From CAWUKT01 sp963923035 (GTDB lineage: Bacteria; Bacteroidota; Bacteroidia; J057; JADKCL01): a stretch of 64,000 nt of DNA. Shown piece by piece: positions 17,006-25,262 of the stretch (position 1 is its first letter; every line of letters starts with the position of its first letter). A program made the position numbers and the translations under genes. The notes beneath the pieces were generated by a model. That model was given only the letters and a program-made list of their open reading frames with translations, was not told where the DNA came from and searched no databases. The stretch covers positions 1 through 64,000 of the forward strand of contig CAWUKT010000006.1 of the NCBI GenBank assembly GCA_963923035.1. The letters run 5' to 3'.

Positions 17006-18538
17006 TTAACTCGTCAACCCAAACGGAACAACTGCCCCGCCCTCTACATCATTTTCCTCCACTTTCAACCATTCCTGAATCTTCGGCGTCATCTTCATCC
17101 CCGGATTCAGCATCGATAACAGTCTGATTTCATACAGTATTTCATCCGGGTCCGGCATTTCCGGCCCTGTCGCTCCCAACTTGTCCAATGCGGCGACCGC
17201 CCTATCCGCCTGGGGGTTCGTCCGAGAGAAGTAGTGACGCTGCGAGACCGCCAAACTGGTATGCCCCAATGCGCGTGAACTCCCGTAGTCGTCCTCTGAC
17301 AATTCCCGCACCAGATTGGCGAATGTCTTTCGAAGGTCGTGCCATTTGTGGTTCGGATTGATTTCCAATGCCTCAAGAATAGATTTGAAATTTACCCGCA
17401 AGGCATCTTTTGAGGGGGATTTTCCTTTAAAGAAAAACCCTCGCTGGCTATCGGTCATCACCGATCGTAGCCGATCCGTTACGAGGATGGAATGATCACG
17501 CTTGGATTTTTTCATCGTAAAATGCAGCCGCTCTCCCCTCGGACTGTTACGAATCACGTATTGAGTCTGGTCAAATAACTTTCGCAAGTCCGAATACCTA
17601 ACTCCTGTATATACGCTTACGAGAATCATTCGGAGGTAACGATGCCACCGCTCCCCCCTCTTTTCCCGTTGCCCCTGAACACTTTCAGGGAATCGCTGGA
17701 TCAATTCTTCACTGTCGAAAGCAGCCTGCAATCGGAGAACATCATCAATGGAAAGGGGGTTGGGGTGACATTCGTATTGCTTGGTCCGGTCTTCGAGGTC
17801 TTTGTATTCATGGTAGGGGTCTTCTTCAATTTCATCCTGCCGTTTTGCGCGACGTAGGACAGTTCCGAGAGTACCCATATATCCACTCACAGTTGCAGGG
17901 GAACGCCCCTTTCCACCGGTATGAGGGTTGGGGGCATCATTCAAGCACCAGTTTTCGAACATCTCCAACCACTCCCATGTGATTTCTGAAATATTGATCT
18001 TGGCATCAAAGATTTCAACCAGCTTTCCCACCCGACTCATCTTCTTAATGGTATCAGGTTCAATCTTTCCTCTTCTGGTATTGACGTAGTCGACGATGAA
18101 CGCATGAAAAGCAGTACTTTTCCGGTTCCAGCGCCGTTTCAGTTGGGCATGAGAAAGGTGCTTCTTTCGCTTCAAAATGGTCTCTATCGCGCACTCCATC
18201 TCCGACTTCGCCGCCGTAATAACTGGAAAAACCCTTTCATAATCAGGATTCCCCCGCGACTGAATAAATTTGTGGCCGAGCTTCTTTCCTGTATCAGGAT
18301 CAATCGCCTCCCGCCAAAATTTCCGGTACATAAAGGCTTTGGGCTTGATGGCGTAGTATTCCTTCTTCCCTCCAATGTTCACGACCAAACTGATTTTCAC
18401 CCGCCCATATGCTTCCTTGTTGGGATAATTGTCAAAATGAAAATTGACATTGTAATTGATAGCGTATCCGTCACCAGATTTTCTTTTCTGCGCTTGAAGA
18501 TTGGCTTTGGGACCAAGTGTTTTCGTGGGTTTTTCCAT
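17006..18538 (-). CDS. Tyrosine recombinase/phage-type integrase
   Basis: A 510-aa site-specific recombinase. The N-terminal half contains a SAM-like core-binding domain (about 140-260: FHAFIVDYVNTRRGKIEPDT, TVSGYMGTLGTVLRRAKRQD). The catalytic domain shows Arg in LVSVYTGVRYSDLRKLF, Lys in FTMKKSKRDHS, the HxxR box KWHDLRKTFANL, then LGHTSLAVSQRHYFSR with His and the nucleophilic Tyr. All core residues appear present. The length and N-terminal arm resemble Bacteroidota integrative-element recombinases. Its 5' end faces the GC-rich right flank and it converges with the conflict operon, so it most likely mobilised the island. No tRNA gene or direct-repeat att pair was found in the window. Confidence 0.93.
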   Translation of the reverse strand: MEKPTKTLGPKANLQAQKRKSGDGYAINYNVNFHFDNYPNKEAYGRVKISLVVNIGGKKEYYAIKPKAFMYRKFWREAIDPDTGKKLGHKFIQSRGNPDYERVFPVITAAKSEMECAIETILKRKKHLSHAQLKRRWNRKSTAFHAFIVDYVNTRRGKIEPDTIKKMSRVGKLVEIFDAKINISEITWEWLEMFENWCLNDAPNPHTGGKGRSPATVSGYMGTLGTVLRRAKRQDEIEEDPYHEYKDLEDRTKQYECHPNPLSIDDVLRLQAAFDSEELIQRFPESVQGQREKRGERWHRYLRMILVSVYTGVRYSDLRKLFDQTQYVIRNSPRGERLHFTMKKSKRDHSILVTDRLRSVMTDSQRGFFFKGKSPSKDALRVNFKSILEALEINPNHKWHDLRKTFANLVRELSEDDYGSSRALGHTSLAVSQRHYFSRTNPQADRAVAALDKLGATGPEMPDPDEILYEIRLLSMLNPGMKMTPKIQEWLKVEENDVEGGAVVPFGLTS

Positions 18539-19107
18539 GTTTCAATTCTAGCTTGTTTCTAACCAAAAGTTTGCCGGAGGCTTCATTTCGAGGAGAATTC
18601 TCCGGTAAATATTTCAGGTCATACAAATGGAAAAACCGTGCCATAACGTCAATGGACGGCGATATTAAAAGTTATCCGCAGGGCGCGCCAGTGTTGAATT
18701 TCCCGAAGCCAACGGCGACCCCTTGCCATCCAAATTCCAATTTTGACGAGCCGAGCAGAGGGAAGCGAAACAGAAGCAATGGTGAAAACGAGCCGTCGCG
18801 GACGACGAGCGCCGCGAACGCCGGCCCCGGCCCGGAGGCCGGCGAAGCATTGGCCAGAGCAGTCCGCTCGGATGCCGCTTCCGGCGGGATCGCCGGAAGG
18901 TGCGCCCGGCTGAACCCAGCCAAGGCTCCTGTTCACCGGAGGTGAAAATAGACTGCAAATCGGAGATGCGCCGCCCAGGCATCCCCGCGATGCCAAAAGC
19001 CCGCAAATCGAAGATGCGCCACTAAACAAACCCAAAATCACAGGGCCACAAATGACAAGCCCGCATTTTTTCGAGCCCATTTCCCCCAAACCACTTATTT
19101 TTACACC
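18539..19107. repeat. GC-rich non-coding patch with hairpins and a near-direct repeat at the island edge
   Basis: No credible gene lies here. After about 100 nt of AT-rich DNA upstream of the integrase, base composition jumps at about 18,655. The GC-rich part contains a 9-bp hairpin CTTCCGGCG/CGCCGGAAG (about 18,878-18,899), GGCC-rich palindromes at 18,820-18,843, and two copies of an 18-mer GCAAATCGRAGATGCGCC (18,955-18,972 and 19,003-19,020) with one difference. It has the look of a dispersed non-coding repeat. Open frames here have Ala/Arg/Gly-rich composition with no motif, and I do not call them genes. Confidence 0.5.
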
Positions 19108-19563
19108 ATGAAGAAAGCCATCGGAATCCTCTGCTTGTGCATGCTCGTCTTTTCCAGCTGTCAAAACCGCGAAGACAAAGAAGAAGACGCCATCATCGAA
19201 TACATCGAAAACAACAACTTGGACGCCCTTTCCACCAGCGATGGGCTCTACTATGTGATCGAAGAGGAAGGAACCGGGGACAATCCCACCATTTTCAACA
19301 ATGTGGAAGTGCACTACCGTGGCTATACCCTCGAGAACGAGCAATTCGATTCCAGCTATGACCGGGGACAACCCAGCGAATTTCCCCTCTCCGGCGTGAT
19401 TGTCGGTTGGCAATTGGGGATTCCATTGTTCAAAGAAGGCGGATCGGGGAAACTGATCATTCCGTCCCGCTTTGCCTACGGCAAAAACCCGCCCGCCGGC
19501 TCCGTCATCGGCAAAAACGAAGTCTTGGTATTTGACATTGAGCTGATCAACGTGTTCAACTGA
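19108..19563 (+). CDS. FKBP-type peptidyl-prolyl cis-trans isomerase, lipoprotein
   Basis: This 151-aa protein has a lipoprotein signal (KKAIGILCLCMLVFSSC) and an FKBP domain over residues 45-150: NVEVHYRGYTLENEQFDSSY, DRGQPSEFPLSGVIVGWQLG, then FKEGGSGKLIIPSRFAYG and VLVFDIELINV. The hallmark VIxGW and the Tyr of the FAYG loop are present. It should catalyse prolyl isomerisation on the periplasmic face of a membrane and help folding of exported proteins. Monocistronic, followed by a terminator. Confidence 0.93.
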   Translation: MKKAIGILCLCMLVFSSCQNREDKEEDAIIEYIENNNLDALSTSDGLYYVIEEEGTGDNPTIFNNVEVHYRGYTLENEQFDSSYDRGQPSEFPLSGVIVGWQLGIPLFKEGGSGKLIIPSRFAYGKNPPAGSVIGKNEVLVFDIELINVFN

Positions 19564-19583
19564 TCCGCCCATATAAAATAGAA

Positions 19584-19614
19584 GGATGGCCATCCCTTGG
19601 GGTGGTCATTTTTG
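19584..19614 (+). terminator. Rho-independent terminator after FKBP gene
   Basis: TGGCCATCC and GGGTGGTCA form a short stem (with G-T pairs) followed by TTTTTG, about 25 nt after the stop. Confidence 0.7.
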
Positions 19615-19725
19615 TTGAAGTGGGTGGAAAACCCAGCGGGCATTCAGTCGATTTTTTTTCCAGATTTGAAATTGGGGGAGGAAAGTCCTCACCAAACCCA
19701 AACTTGACCTGGAATAGGAACCGAT

Positions 19726-22284
19726 ATGTTGAGACATCTGATACTCTTTTGTTTGGCGATAAGCCTGGGACTCAGTGTAAATGCCCGATTGATCCGAGAA
19801 ATTTCCCTCACCAATGGCTGGGAATTCCGACAGCTAGGAACCGAAAAGTGGAACCCGGCCGAGGTTCCTGGAACTGTGCACACGGATTTGTTCCGCAATG
19901 GATTGATCCCCGATCCCTACATGGGCACCAACCCTGACTCCCTGCGTTGGATCGAGCAGGAAGATTGGGAGTACCGCCTGAAATTCAATCTTCTGCCCAA
20001 GTACCTCCGCTACGAACACATGGAGTTGGTATTCGAAGGCCTGGACACCTACACCGAGATTTTTCTCAACGACGAACCCCTCCTCCGCACCGCCAATGCA
20101 TACCGGAAATTTGAAGGGAACGCCAAGAAGTACCTCCGTGAAGGGGAGAATGAATTGCGGATCGTATTCAAATCCCCGAAGAGTCAGATCGCCCCGCGCT
20201 TGATGCAATATCCCTACGCTTTGCCCGCTGGAAACGATGATGCAGACACCAAGCTGAGTCCATTTGCCCGAAAGCCCCCCTATCATTTCGGGTGGGATTG
20301 GGCACCCCGAATGGTCTCGGCCGGCATTTCCCAACCCATTTTCATCCGTTTGTGGGAAGGAATTCGTGTCGATCGGGTCAAAGTGGTGACGGAGTCGATC
20401 TCGGAAAATGCAGCAACTGTCAAAGGGGAAGTTTGGGTGGAAGGAAGCGAAACGACCGGAGATCCGGACCAACTGACGGTCATGGTCGATGGAAAAGAGA
20501 TGACCCGGGATACATTTCGGGTAGGCCGGGTGCGAACCAAGGTTCCCTTCGAAGTCAAGATCGAAGACCCGAAGCTCTGGTGGCCCAACGGTTACGGTGA
20601 TGCTAATCTGTACGAGTTTGAGATTGTGGTGGGGAGAAATGGGGAGAAAAAGGACAGCAGCATCGTTCAAATGGGGTTGAGAGAAGTGGAATTGGTGCGG
20701 GAAAAAGACACGGAAGGGGAGAGCTTCTACTTCAAGGTCAATGGAGAACCGATTTATGTCCGGGGCGGCAATTACGTGCCCACGGATATGTTCCTGCCTC
20801 GGGGCCGGGAGCAGGAAGCCTACGTGCTCCGCGAAATGGAGGCCGCCCATTTCAACATGGTCCGCGTCTGGGCGGGCGGTGGCTACGCCAGCAATGAGTT
20901 CTACGACTTTTGCGACCGCAACGGCATCCTCGTTTGGCAGGACCTGCCTTTCGCCAACGCCCTCTATCCATTTGGCCGCGGATTCCGCGGCCGGGTCCGC
21001 GTCGAATTGCTCCAGCAAGTCGTCCGGCTACGCAACCACCCCAGCCTTGCTCTCTGGTGTGGCAACAATGAAATCGAGGTCGCCTGGAAAAACTGGGGCT
21101 GGGCCACCGAAATGGGCATCAACGAGAGTGACAGCCTCAAGATCAGCAACCGCTACCGCGAATTTTTCCAAAAATACATCCCCGGCCAACTGAAGCGCCA
21201 CGACGGCACCCGTCCCTATGTGTCCACTTCCCCCACCAGCAATTGGGGCAAGCTGGAGAATTTTGATGCCGGAAGCATGCACTATTGGGGCGTATGGCAC
21301 GGAGACGATGATTTTGCCGACTACAAAAAATACATTCCCCGCTTCATGGTCGAATATGGCTGGCAATCCTATCCGGCCTGGAAGACCTTGTCCGCCTATG
21401 CTCCATCCGGCCTGAAGGAGAACAAGAATTACCTCGAATCAGACTTCATGGATGGCCGCCAGTTGTCCAACCGCCCCAATAGCTTCCTTCTGGAGCACAT
21501 TGAGCAGTACTACGGCACGCCCAGCGATGTCGAAGGCTTCTGCGGCCTGTCCCAGCTCGTTCAGGCGGATGGCATGGACATCGCCCTCCAGGCCCACCGG
21601 GACGCATTCCCCCGCAATATGGGGACGATGTACTGGCAATTGAACGACGCGTGGCCCGGGGCTTCCTGGTCCACGATTGATTATGCCGGCCGTGCCAAAG
21701 CCGCCTACTACCGGGTGCGCGATTGGTACCACAAGCGGACGCTGGCCACCGAGATCGAAGGAGACAGTCTGGTGACCTACCTGTACAACGATGAGGTCTG
21801 GAAGCAGGGAAGGGTGCGCTGGACCTTGTACGACCACAAAGGGAAAACGCTGTGGATGCGGGAGCGTCGGGTTCGCCTCGCCTTTGAAGGCCCTCGCGTG
21901 AGGTTGGCGTGGGCCATTGAGGAGGAATTGGAGAAGGTCAACAACAAGAAGGCGATCATGCTCGTCGAGTGGATTGAGGTAGGGGAGGAGACCGAAACTG
22001 AAGTCTTCCACGCGCTGCCTCCGGCCGAGTTGAAATTGAAAACTCCGAAATTCAAGCACCGCATGTTCAAGAAGGGAGGGGAGAATTTCCTCGAAATCAC
22101 CGCTCAGAACACCATCAAAGGGATGGAAGTGCAGTTTAACGATGTGGTAGTGCCGCTATCTGACAACTATTTCGATTTAGTTCCCGGTCAGGTGAAAGTG
22201 GTGAAAATTGACGCGCCGAAACTGGTCCCGGAATATTTGGAGGAGAAAATCCAGTTCCGAAGCCTGTTGGACTGGATGAAATGA
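19726..22284 (+). CDS. Beta-mannosidase, glycoside hydrolase family 2
   Basis: An 852-aa exported enzyme with signal peptide LILFCLAISLGLSVNA. The N-terminal GH2 sugar-binding domain includes WNPAEVPGTVHTDLFRNGLI and FEGLDTYTEIFLND; an Ig-like domain follows. The TIM barrel carries WCGNNEIEVAWKNWG with acid/base Glu449 and FMVEYGWQSYPAW with predicted nucleophile Glu543. These signatures separate beta-mannosidases from beta-galactosidases. The enzyme removes terminal beta-mannose from manno-oligosaccharides (EC 3.2.1.25), probably in the periplasm. No SusCD pair lies beside it, so it is not in a visible polysaccharide-utilisation locus. Confidence 0.93.
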   Translation: MLRHLILFCLAISLGLSVNARLIREISLTNGWEFRQLGTEKWNPAEVPGTVHTDLFRNGLIPDPYMGTNPDSLRWIEQEDWEYRLKFNLLPKYLRYEHMELVFEGLDTYTEIFLNDEPLLRTANAYRKFEGNAKKYLREGENELRIVFKSPKSQIAPRLMQYPYALPAGNDDADTKLSPFARKPPYHFGWDWAPRMVSAGISQPIFIRLWEGIRVDRVKVVTESISENAATVKGEVWVEGSETTGDPDQLTVMVDGKEMTRDTFRVGRVRTKVPFEVKIEDPKLWWPNGYGDANLYEFEIVVGRNGEKKDSSIVQMGLREVELVREKDTEGESFYFKVNGEPIYVRGGNYVPTDMFLPRGREQEAYVLREMEAAHFNMVRVWAGGGYASNEFYDFCDRNGILVWQDLPFANALYPFGRGFRGRVRVELLQQVVRLRNHPSLALWCGNNEIEVAWKNWGWATEMGINESDSLKISNRYREFFQKYIPGQLKRHDGTRPYVSTSPTSNWGKLENFDAGSMHYWGVWHGDDDFADYKKYIPRFMVEYGWQSYPAWKTLSAYAPSGLKENKNYLESDFMDGRQLSNRPNSFLLEHIEQYYGTPSDVEGFCGLSQLVQADGMDIALQAHRDAFPRNMGTMYWQLNDAWPGASWSTIDYAGRAKAAYYRVRDWYHKRTLATEIEGDSLVTYLYNDEVWKQGRVRWTLYDHKGKTLWMRERRVRLAFEGPRVRLAWAIEEELEKVNNKKAIMLVEWIEVGEETETEVFHALPPAELKLKTPKFKHRMFKKGGENFLEITAQNTIKGMEVQFNDVVVPLSDNYFDLVPGQVKVVKIDAPKLVPEYLEEKIQFRSLLDWMK

Positions 22285-22305
22285 ACCAAATACTGATCTA
22301 AGTGT

Positions 22306-22338
22306 AGCGTCCATCTATCCGGTGGACGCTTTTTTTTA
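22306..22338 (+). terminator. Rho-independent terminator after beta-mannosidase
   Basis: AGCGTCCA (22306-22313) pairs perfectly with TGGACGCT (22323-22330), followed by a run of eight T. Confidence 0.92.
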
Positions 22339-22609
22339 TCCAATGGGAAATGTCCTGAATAGTCGTCAGTGGGAGGGCAGTCACGTATTTGTAGGGAAAA
22401 AGACAATACGGAGATTTGCACAATTTGATGCCTCATTTTTAGGCTCATGCGAAACATTTCCACAATCTTCCCGTTCATACTTTTAACCTAGTTTCCTTCT
22501 GCAATAAGGCGAACGTTTCAGTGTACAGTTACCTTTTTGGCTTTGTCTTTGCGATTGGACAAGTCAAGCCGACAATTCGATCAGTTTTTTAGACTTTTTG
22601 TTGTCGGTT

Positions 22610-22641
22610 TTTGGGGACGATAAGAATAATTTATACCTTTG
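22610..22641 (+). promoter_or_regulatory. Bacteroidota housekeeping promoter
   Basis: A -33 element TTTG (22610-22613) and a -7 element TACCTTTG (22634-22641) are spaced by exactly 20 nt, the consensus for the Bacteroidota primary sigma factor. Transcription would start near 22,648, giving a leader of about 185 nt before the gene at 22834. Confidence 0.85.
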
Positions 22642-22833
22642 TTGAAGCGGAGTTAAAACCGCAACAAACAACGCATATAAGTTTCTTGATTCCCGTTTTC
22701 AATCTTTTTAGATGTAGAAAGTGAATTGCGCTGTATGGAAAAGTGGGCAATTCTGCATCAAGCTGATGAATGCTAGTTTTGAAACCTACGGCTACTTTTG
22801 AACCACTATATACCGAGGAGTTTTGATCCGATA

Positions 22834-23271
22834 ATGAAAAAACTGTTTAACATCCAATGGGCCGCTACGTCGGTCGACCACCTTGCTGAAGAACACTACG
22901 CTCACCTCTTCATGCTCGTCCGGAACGGTCGCATTGTCTACATCGGCAATTGTTTCCGGCGGAACCTGCATCAACTCGTTGCCAGCACGGTCCAGGCCGT
23001 CACCGTCGATTCCTCGCAGGTAGAAATCTATTTGGGACGCGTCGTTGAGTTCTCCCGCGTGACCTCCGATGACATCGACCAGATCCACGGAATGCTCGTC
23101 TTCGCCCGTAAGCCGATGTACAACATCAAAGGCAAGCGGAACTTCAAGCTGTCCCACGAGATTCTGCTCCGCATTTCGGGCTGCGACCTCTTTCCCGAGG
23201 CCATTCGCGCCGACAATTGGGGCGTTTTCCTGAGCCAGCGCGCTGCTGAAGGCATCTACGCAATCGCCTAA
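22834..23271 (+). CDS. Unknown conserved-looking protein with faint GIY-YIG resemblance
   Basis: A 145-aa protein. The start at ATG 22834 is supported by GAGGAG 13 nt upstream; a TTG at 22798 is less likely. Residues 22-50 read HYAHLFMLVRNGRIVYIGNC then FRRNLHQLV, which recalls the two-strand GIY-YIG core with a following Arg, but the rest of the family pattern is not clear. The C-terminal half (FKLSHEILLRISGCDLFPEA) has no motif I can name. A near-perfect promoter and a long leader precede it, so it may be well expressed. No function is assigned. Confidence 0.72.
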   Translation: MKKLFNIQWAATSVDHLAEEHYAHLFMLVRNGRIVYIGNCFRRNLHQLVASTVQAVTVDSSQVEIYLGRVVEFSRVTSDDIDQIHGMLVFARKPMYNIKGKRNFKLSHEILLRISGCDLFPEAIRADNWGVFLSQRAAEGIYAIA

Positions 23272-23341
23272 GCAGGCGATGAGAAGAGGGAGTCGGCTCC
23301 ATCCGGAGCCGGCCGCCACAACATTTCAAACCTATTCTTCC

Positions 23342-23827
23342 TTATTGAAATTCGGCTTCCAAGCGCTCTACTACCTTGAAGGCAGCGGGGCAAACCAATG
23401 TATTCCGTATCGTAATGCCGATATGCGAATGGAATTTGCGTTGGCCGGTATGGGGATATTCCCGGCAGGCCTTGGGGCGATCCTCGTAGACGCTGCAATA
23501 ATTGTCCGCGCCCAAAAAGGGACAAGGGCTCGATTGTAAGACGAAGTCGTCGTCATCGTCCACCCGCAGGTAGCGCTCGACGAAGTCGCCCGGCTTGAGC
23601 CGGAGCCGTTGGGACAGGCGTTCGATATCCCGTTGGGTGAAGATCGGACTGATTGTTGAGCAACAATTCGCGCAGGTCAGGCAATCAATTTCCTCGAAGA
23701 CCGCATCGTCAGCCTCCATGACCACCTGGTCAAGATTTTTGGGCGGCTTCCGTTTGAGTTTCTTCAGAAACTTCTTCTGCCGCTTATGCGCCTTTCGCGC
23801 TTCATCTCGATGGGCTTCCAAATCCAT
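23342..23827 (-). CDS. YkgJ-family cysteine-cluster protein (UPF0153)
   Basis: A 161-aa protein with the cysteine pattern of the YkgJ/UPF0153 family: IDCLTCANCCSTISPIFTQR, then SSPCPFLGADNYCSVYEDRP, then KACREYP and a last CPAAF. Eight or so Cys suggest a zinc or Fe-S site. The N-terminus is a basic helix (KAHKRQKKFLKKLKRKPPKN). Function in the family is poorly known; a metal-binding oxidoreductase-like or chaperone role has been guessed. It is convergent with the gene at 22834 and divergent from the TIGR02757 gene, 73 nt away. Confidence 0.88.
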   Translation of the reverse strand: MDLEAHRDEARKAHKRQKKFLKKLKRKPPKNLDQVVMEADDAVFEEIDCLTCANCCSTISPIFTQRDIERLSQRLRLKPGDFVERYLRVDDDDDFVLQSSPCPFLGADNYCSVYEDRPKACREYPHTGQRKFHSHIGITIRNTLVCPAAFKVVERLEAEFQ

Positions 23828-23900
23828 TCCCCAAATCTACTTGCTTCTCCTTTACGTCCCAACTTGAATCCCGTCCCCGCCCGCTCTATTTTTGCTCCCC

Positions 23901-24668
23901 ATGACCCGCACCCAATTAAAGGAACTCCTCGACGCCAAGTTCCTCGCGTTCAACACCCCGGAATTCATTCCCCTGGACCCCATTAGCATTCCCCATCGCT
24001 ACCACCGCAAGGAAGACATCGAAATTGCGGGGCTCCTCACGGCGATCATATCCTGGGGGCGGCGGGACCTGATCGTGCGCAGCGCCGGTCAGTTGATGGA
24101 TCGGATGGGGGAGAGCCCCTACGAATTTGTGGTGAACGCGACGGAGGAAGAGATTGGCAGCCTCGAAGGCTTTGTGTACCGGACCTTTCAGGGGACTGAT
24201 TGCTGTTTTGTGGTGAAGGGTTTGCAAAAGGTCTACCGGGAAATGGGAGGGCTGGAAAAAGTAATGGCGTTGCCCGACCATGTGACCGATACGATGCAGG
24301 GCATCATGGGGCTACGGGAGGCGGTTTCCTCGGTGGAAGAATTCCCCCAACGGACCTTCAAGCACCTCTCCAATCCCTCCAAAGGCTCTTCAGCCAAGCG
24401 CATCAATATGTTTCTGCGTTGGATGGTGCGGAAAGACCGCCGCGGGGTCGACTTTGGTCTGTGGAAATCCATTCGCCCCAGCCAGTTGATCTGTCCCCTC
24501 GACGTCCATACCGGAAATGTAGGGCGGAAGCTGGGGTTGTTGGAACGAAAACAAAACGACTGGAAGGCCGCCTTGGCTTTGACCAATGCCCTGCGAGAAA
24601 TGGACCCTGACGATCCGGTCCGCTACGATTTCAGTTTGTTTGGGCTCGGAGTTTTTGAAAAATTCTAA
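23901..24668 (+). CDS. TIGR02757-family protein
   Basis: A 255-aa cytosolic protein that matches the Bacteroidota/Spirochaete TIGR02757 family: ELLDAKFLAFNTPEFIPLDP, then IPHRYHRKEDIEIAGLLTAI, ISWGRRDLIVRSA, then KGSSAKRINMFLRWMVRKD and ICPLDVHTGNVGRKLGLLER. The last parts resemble helix-hairpin-helix DNA glycosylases (HhH-GPD), with an Asp in PLDVHTG where the catalytic Asp might lie. The biochemical role is not established. ATG 23901 was preferred to TTG 23892 because the conserved region starts soon after. Confidence 0.85.
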   Translation: MTRTQLKELLDAKFLAFNTPEFIPLDPISIPHRYHRKEDIEIAGLLTAIISWGRRDLIVRSAGQLMDRMGESPYEFVVNATEEEIGSLEGFVYRTFQGTDCCFVVKGLQKVYREMGGLEKVMALPDHVTDTMQGIMGLREAVSSVEEFPQRTFKHLSNPSKGSSAKRINMFLRWMVRKDRRGVDFGLWKSIRPSQLICPLDVHTGNVGRKLGLLERKQNDWKAALALTNALREMDPDDPVRYDFSLFGLGVFEKF

Positions 24669-24683
24669 ACCAACCAGAGGACC

Positions 24684-25124
24684 TCAATCGGATATCCGGG
24701 AGCAATCGCAATTGATGATGGATTCAGCATTTTCAAACCTTCCTCTCACCGCAGTTTCAAAATTGACCAAATTCCCACCGCTCGAGAACGTTAACAATTT
24801 GGGCTCGTAGCGTTCGATATCACTTTCAAATACGATATCCACCTTGTTTTTTCGCTGCCCCTCCTGGTGGTCATACTCGGTCCGATATTCCAGGACTTCA
24901 TGGCGGCTTGCCAGGCGCCCCCTTTCCCAATCGAGCGTCCAGACATAAATGGTATCCGCCCAGCGGCGAAGTTCCGTGCTGTCGTTGTACTCATAGCATT
25001 CCCCCGCGTAATCACCCTCCAGGCTTCCCCATTTTCGGATGCTGGGAAGGCGCTCACAGGAGGAGAGTTCGAAGAGGAAAAAGCAGGCAATCAAAATACA
25101 CAAATAGGTTCTTAAGGTTTTCAT
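24684..25124 (-). CDS. Hypothetical lipoprotein
   Basis: A 146-aa protein with a lipoprotein signal (LCILIACFFLFELSSC). The mature part is short, acidic and Tyr/Trp-rich (SLEGDYAGECYEYNDSTELR, then WADTIYVWTLDWERG), ending CDCSRIS. It looks like a small beta-sheet domain. No family recognised. It is convergent with the TIGR02757 gene (15 nt between stops) and stands alone. Confidence 0.75.
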   Translation of the reverse strand: MKTLRTYLCILIACFFLFELSSCERLPSIRKWGSLEGDYAGECYEYNDSTELRRWADTIYVWTLDWERGRLASRHEVLEYRTEYDHQEGQRKNKVDIVFESDIERYEPKLLTFSSGGNLVNFETAVRGRFENAESIINCDCSRISD

Positions 25125-25190
25125 GGTAGGGCAAAGTTAAGGAGATCGCCATCATCAGGAAAGGTGAGTTCGGGGCAATCTTACCCACTC

Positions 25191-25223
25191 AAAAAGCCGC
25201 CCCTCGGAATTCCGGGGGCGGCC
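25191..25223 (-). terminator. Terminator of the hom transcript
   Basis: On the minus strand GCCGCCCCC and GGGGCGGC form a strong stem around an EcoRI-like loop, followed by TTTTTGAG. It lies 40 nt past the hom stop. Confidence 0.93.
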
Positions 25224-25262
25224 CACATTAGCATACTGGTAAAATGGAGAAAACTGTAACTG

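Noticed and set aside
18539..18700. tRNA gene as integrase target
   Set aside because: I looked for a cloverleaf and T-loop sequence (GGTTCRA) next to the integrase and found none.
18517..18945. Plus-strand open frame across the GC-rich patch
   Set aside because: Starts inside the integrase gene on the opposite strand and has Ala/Arg/Gly-rich low-complexity translation driven by repeats.
18649..19593. 314-codon minus-strand frame covering the FKBP gene and the GC-rich patch
   Set aside because: It runs through the FKBP gene in antisense and through hairpin repeats; no start signal or motif.
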